A stretch of 9,364 bases of DNA from contig HF998335.1 of the NCBI GenBank assembly GCA_000433735.1, forward strand, positions 1-9,364. The letters run 5' to 3'. Under the pieces are notes generated by a model. That model was not told the origin of the DNA. It was given only the letters and a program-made list of their open reading frames with translations, and ran no database searches. The DNA comes from Clostridium sp. CAG:167. Its GTDB lineage: Bacteria; Bacillota; Clostridia; Lachnospirales; Lachnospiraceae. Shown one piece after another: positions 6,782-9,364 of the stretch. Position numbers and translations under genes: made by a program. Each line of letters opens with the position of its first letter. Positions within the stretch are counted from its first letter, which is position 1.

Positions 6782-6810
6782 TTGAAACAATCGTGTAAAA
6801 CGGTTATACT
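6782..6810 (+). promoter_or_regulatory. Sigma-A-type promoter of pyrG
   Basis: -35 TTGAAA (6782-6787), a 17-nt spacer and -10 TATACT (6805-6810). The start site would be near 6817, giving a leader of about 50 nt. It is divergent from the ftsH promoter, with 45 nt between the two -35 boxes. Confidence 0.8.
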
Positions 6811-6854
6811 TATACCATATGTTTATTTTTTACTATGCTACTTAAATATGCAAA

Positions 6855-6860
6855 TGGAGG
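6855..6860 (+). promoter_or_regulatory. RBS of pyrG
   Basis: TGGAGG, 7 nt before ATG 6868; near-ideal spacing and the only candidate for this start. Confidence 0.8.
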
Positions 6861-6867
6861 ATAAAAA

Positions 6868-8472
6868 ATGGCTGTAAAATATGTATTTGTTACAGGCGGT
6901 GTTGTTTCCGGTCTTGGAAAAGGAATTACTGCCGCCTCTCTGGGTCGTCTTTTGAAAATGCGCGGTTACAAAGTGACCATGCAGAAATTTGACCCTTATA
7001 TTAATATCGATCCGGGTACGATGAACCCAATCCAGCACGGTGAGGTCTTCGTTACAGATGACGGAGCCGAAACAGACCTTGACCTTGGACACTATGAACG
7101 TTTCATCGACGAAAGCCTGACAAAGCAGAGCAATGTGACCACCGGAAAAGTATACTGGTCTGTTCTTTCCAAAGAACGCCGTGGCGATTATGGTGGAGGA
7201 ACCGTTCAGGTTATCCCTCATATCACAAATGAACTTAAGAGCCGTTTTTACCGCAATGATGGATGCAAGGAAACCCAGATTGCCATCATCGAGGTAGGTG
7301 GAACCGTCGGAGATATTGAAAGCCAGCCATTTTTGGAGGCAATCCGTCAGTTCCAGCTGGATGTCGGACATGAAAATGCGATTTTGATCCATGTTACACT
7401 GGTTCCTTATCTGAAAGCATCCCAGGAATTAAAATCCAAACCAACTCAGGCCAGCGTAAAAGAGCTGCAGGGAATGGGTATTCAGCCGGATATTGTTGTA
7501 TGCCGTACTGAAATACCTCTGGACAAGGCTATCCGGGACAAGATTTCCCTGTTCTGTAATGTTCCAAACAGCCAGGTAATCCAGAATCTGGATGTTGAAA
7601 CTTTATACGAAGTTCCTCTTGCCATGGAAAAGGAAAATCTTGCACAGACTGTGTGTAAATGTCTGCGGTTAGACTGTCCTGAACCGGATATCAAAGGCTG
7701 GGAAGACATGGTTGAATCTATCAAGCACCTGGACAAAGAAGTGACCGTTGCGTTAGTTGGTAAATATACAGCTCTTCATGATGCTTATATCAGTGTCGTC
7801 GAGTCTTTGAAACATGGTGGTTTTGCCCACAATGCACAGGTTAACATCAAATGGGTCAACTCCGAAAATGTAACACCTGAAAATGTGGCTGAACAGTTAG
7901 CAGGTGTAAGCGGTGTTCTTGTTCCCGGTGGTTTCGGTGACCGAGGCATTGACGGAAAGATTTACGCTATTCAGTATGCCCGTGAAAACAACATTCCATT
8001 CTTGGGATTGTGTCTCGGCATGCAGTTAAGCATTGTAGAATTTGCCCGCAATGTCATTGGCTGGAATGATGCACACTCCGCAGAGCTGGATCCATCCACC
8101 ACACATCCGGTGATCCATCTGATGCCGGATCAGGATGGCGTAGAAGACATCGGCGGAACCTTACGCCTTGGTTCTTATCCTTGTCATTTGGATAAAGACA
8201 GTAAAGCTTACACACTGTATGGTGAAGAGATCATCCATGAACGTCACCGTCATCGTTATGAAGTAAACAACTACTACCGTGACGATCTGGAAAAACATGG
8301 TATGTCATTGTGCGGACTTTCACCGGATGGCCGTATCGTAGAAATGTGTGAGATTCCTTCTCACCCATGGTTTGTTGCTACTCAGGCACATCCGGAGTTT
8401 AAATCTCGTCCAAACAAACCACATCCGCTGTTTAAGGGATTTGTAGGCGCTGCTTTAGAATACAAAAACTAA
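6868..8472 (+). CDS. pyrG: CTP synthase (glutamine hydrolysing)
   Basis: Makes CTP from UTP, ATP and glutamine, the last step of pyrimidine nucleotide synthesis; cytosolic, active as a tetramer. The 534-residue protein is full length. The N-terminal amidoligase domain (about 1-268) opens with KYVFVTGGVVSGLGKG, the ATP loop, and has the family blocks KFDPYINIDPGTMNP, HGEVFVTDDGAETDLDLGHY and EVGGTVGDIES. The C-terminal class I glutamine amidotransferase domain (about 290-534) has the GGFGDRG oxyanion region, nucleophile C382 in GLCLGMQ, and H508 and E510 in QAHPEF. Nothing is missing. It stands alone between its own promoter and a strong terminator. Its codon use and composition look like a conserved, well-expressed gene. 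Unlike Bacillus subtilis pyrG, the leader shows no terminator hairpin or initial GGG run. Confidence 0.99.
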   Translation: MAVKYVFVTGGVVSGLGKGITAASLGRLLKMRGYKVTMQKFDPYINIDPGTMNPIQHGEVFVTDDGAETDLDLGHYERFIDESLTKQSNVTTGKVYWSVLSKERRGDYGGGTVQVIPHITNELKSRFYRNDGCKETQIAIIEVGGTVGDIESQPFLEAIRQFQLDVGHENAILIHVTLVPYLKASQELKSKPTQASVKELQGMGIQPDIVVCRTEIPLDKAIRDKISLFCNVPNSQVIQNLDVETLYEVPLAMEKENLAQTVCKCLRLDCPEPDIKGWEDMVESIKHLDKEVTVALVGKYTALHDAYISVVESLKHGGFAHNAQVNIKWVNSENVTPENVAEQLAGVSGVLVPGGFGDRGIDGKIYAIQYARENNIPFLGLCLGMQLSIVEFARNVIGWNDAHSAELDPSTTHPVIHLMPDQDGVEDIGGTLRLGSYPCHLDKDSKAYTLYGEEIIHERHRHRYEVNNYYRDDLEKHGMSLCGLSPDGRIVEMCEIPSHPWFVATQAHPEFKSRPNKPHPLFKGFVGAALEYKN

Positions 8473-8488
8473 AATATAATTTCAATAC

Positions 8489-8528
8489 AAAAAACGCAGG
8501 ATCCACTCACTTGAATCCTGCGTTTTTT
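8489..8528 (+). terminator. Bidirectional intrinsic terminator between pyrG and the exonuclease gene
   Basis: A perfect 14-bp inverted repeat, AAAAAACGCAGGAT (8489-8502) and ATCCTGCGTTTTTT (8515-8528), with a 12-nt loop. The T run serves pyrG on the plus strand; the A run gives a U tract for the convergent minus-strand exonuclease gene, whose stop is 48 nt away. Confidence 0.92.
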
Positions 8529-8575
8529 ATTCTAATAAATAAATCATTTGATGCCACAATGCTGTCACGTGCATC

Positions 8576-9241
8576 TTATGACTGAACAAACTGTGAAAAA
8601 TCAAATAATTCTCCCAGGGAAGCCCCCTCTGTTTTCGGATGCAATGCCTCTTTCACCCGGTTCAATGCCTCTTTGTCTCGCTTATCATCAAAAACAACTG
8701 CATATATTTCTGCTGTATTCCTAGCATCATTCAAGGCATCATGCTGCCTGCCCTGAAAGTCTAATCCCATGAGTTCAATGGCCTTTTCCAGTGACAATAC
8801 CCGCTCCAGTCCAAGCATCTCTCCCATAATCTTCTGAAAGTCCTTCCAGCCGTTCATAAACTGCTTTACTTCATTACTCATCTGATATTTTTTCTGTTTC
8901 ATTTCGTGGCGAATCTGCAGTTCATCATTGGAACTCCAGGTAATGATCTCATACTCTTTGTCTAAATCAATACACCAGCGAAAAAACTGTTCAAAAGCCA
9001 CTTCAAATCCCGGTGCATCTTTCACCATCGCGGTGGAAATACCCGTCATCTCTTCATATCTTGGCTCTATAATCTCATTAAACCTAGGCTTTACATATGT
9101 AAGGAAACTATCTATCTCCCGATAGTCCTCATCCAGCGCAACCGCTCCAATCTCTATGATCTCCATATGGCTGCTTTCAAAAGCCTCTTTATTATCTTTC
9201 GGGACACCGTTCATTTCCAAGTCCAGCACAATATATTTCAT
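8576..9241 (-). CDS. DEDDh 3'-5' exonuclease family protein (KapD-like)
   Basis: Predicted cytosolic 3'-5' exonuclease of the RNase T/DNA polymerase III epsilon superfamily, 221 residues. ExoI is LDLEMNG (D7, E9), ExoII has D106 in WSSNDELQ, and ExoIII is HDALNDARNTA (H167, D172), so all five catalytic residues are present. The closest named type is the KapD group, annotated as inhibitors of the KinA pathway to sporulation; that role is not shown by sequence, and the nucleic acid substrate is unknown. ATG 9241 is chosen because AGGAG lies 7 nt upstream and the reading MKYIVLDLEMNG begins directly at the ExoI strand. An in-frame extension to 9345 would run through a tRNA terminator and this gene's own promoter. 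It is monocistronic, convergent with pyrG. Confidence 0.9.
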   Translation of the reverse strand: MKYIVLDLEMNGVPKDNKEAFESSHMEIIEIGAVALDEDYREIDSFLTYVKPRFNEIIEPRYEEMTGISTAMVKDAPGFEVAFEQFFRWCIDLDKEYEIITWSSNDELQIRHEMKQKKYQMSNEVKQFMNGWKDFQKIMGEMLGLERVLSLEKAIELMGLDFQGRQHDALNDARNTAEIYAVVFDDKRDKEALNRVKEALHPKTEGASLGELFDFSQFVQS

Positions 9242-9248
9242 ATGCCCA

Positions 9249-9253
9249 CTCCT
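9249..9253 (-). promoter_or_regulatory. RBS of the exonuclease gene
   Basis: Minus-strand AGGAG, 7 nt before ATG 9241; it decides the shorter start. Confidence 0.8.
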
Positions 9254-9272
9254 TTTCAGTCGGAATATCTCT

Positions 9273-9301
9273 ATGCTATCATATAATCTATCCTGTTTCA
9301 A
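9273..9301 (-). promoter_or_regulatory. Probable promoter of the exonuclease gene
   Basis: Minus-strand -35 TTGAAA (9296-9301), 17-nt spacer, -10 TAGCAT (9273-9278, 4 of 6 to consensus). The start site would be near 9266, with a leader of about 25 nt. It lies just after the tRNA terminator, as expected for an independent unit. Confidence 0.55.
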
Positions 9302-9311
9302 CCCACTATAT

Positions 9312-9343
9312 AAGAAAAACCCCTGCTTATTAGCAAGGGTTTT
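9312..9343 (-). terminator. Intrinsic terminator after the tRNA
   Basis: Minus-strand hairpin AAAACCCTTGCT (9332-9343), loop AATA, AGCAGGGGTTTT (9316-9327), 12 pairs with one G-T pair, followed by TCTT. It begins 2 nt after the tRNA 3' end. Confidence 0.8.
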
Positions 9344-9345
9344 CA

Positions 9346-9364
9346 TGCTGGTAACCGGAATCGA
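9346..9364 (-). tRNA. 3' end of a tRNA cut by the window edge, probably tRNA-Thr
   Basis: The minus strand enters the window as TCGATTCCGGTTACCAGCA. It fits the T loop from position 55, C61 at its conserved place, the T-stem 3' strand CCGGT, the acceptor 3' strand TACCAGC and discriminator A. CCA is not encoded; the next bases are TG. The acceptor half implies a 5' start GCTGGTA, which with discriminator A suits bacterial tRNA-Thr. The anticodon lies outside the window, so the identity is inference. The terminator right behind it supports an RNA gene ending here. Confidence 0.65.

Noticed and set aside
6838..7392. 184-codon open frame on the minus strand opposite pyrG
   Set aside because: It lies fully across the pyrG start and a strongly conserved coding region, has no recognisable domain, and is explained as a shadow of pyrG.
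9242..9346. Possible N-terminal extension of the exonuclease starting MKTLANKQGF
   Set aside because: It would start at the tRNA 3' end, cross a terminator hairpin and the gene's own promoter, and has no ribosome site. ATG 9241 has AGGAG at 7 nt and begins at the ExoI strand.

Overview
The window is chromosomal housekeeping DNA from a low-to-mid GC Firmicute, most likely a Clostridia/Lachnospiraceae-type gut bacterium. This rests on the protein styles of UvrC, PyrG and the YgiQ-family enzyme, AGGAG-type ribosome sites, sigma-A-like promoters with 17-nt spacers, and a KapD-like exonuclease. Species assignment is inference. I see no insertion sequence, prophage, CRISPR array or classic accessory island.

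Layout. The left two thirds is one minus-strand operon read from about 6700 down to 43: ftsH (membrane AAA+ zinc protease, broken), a Cof-type HAD phosphatase, uvrC (excision-repair nuclease subunit, GTG start) and a YgiQ-family radical SAM protein. The intergenic gaps are 3, 13 and 4 nt, so the genes look co-transcribed and probably translationally coupled. A 202-nt divergent region (6666-6867) carries back-to-back sigma-A-type promoters for ftsH (minus) and pyrG (plus). pyrG (CTP synthase, complete) follows at 6868-8472 and ends at a strong bidirectional hairpin terminator. That terminator also closes a convergent minus-strand DEDDh exonuclease gene (8576-9241) with its own promoter. At the right edge lie the last 19 nt of a tRNA, probably tRNA-Thr, on the minus strand, followed by its terminator.

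The unusual part is ftsH. Read as one gene it is interrupted twice, 17 nt and 31 nt too long, each at a short direct repeat. Removing 48 nt restores a 663-residue FtsH with every motif intact. The second insert can form a 7-bp GC-rich hairpin. The neighbouring HAD gene carries an 18-nt in-frame tandem duplication. All three events sit on the minus-strand word TGGCGG. The likeliest explanations are recent local slippage/template-switch mutation or a consensus/assembly error; recoding is a less likely alternative. The rest of the window looks ordinary, and I do not see a clear new multi-gene system.
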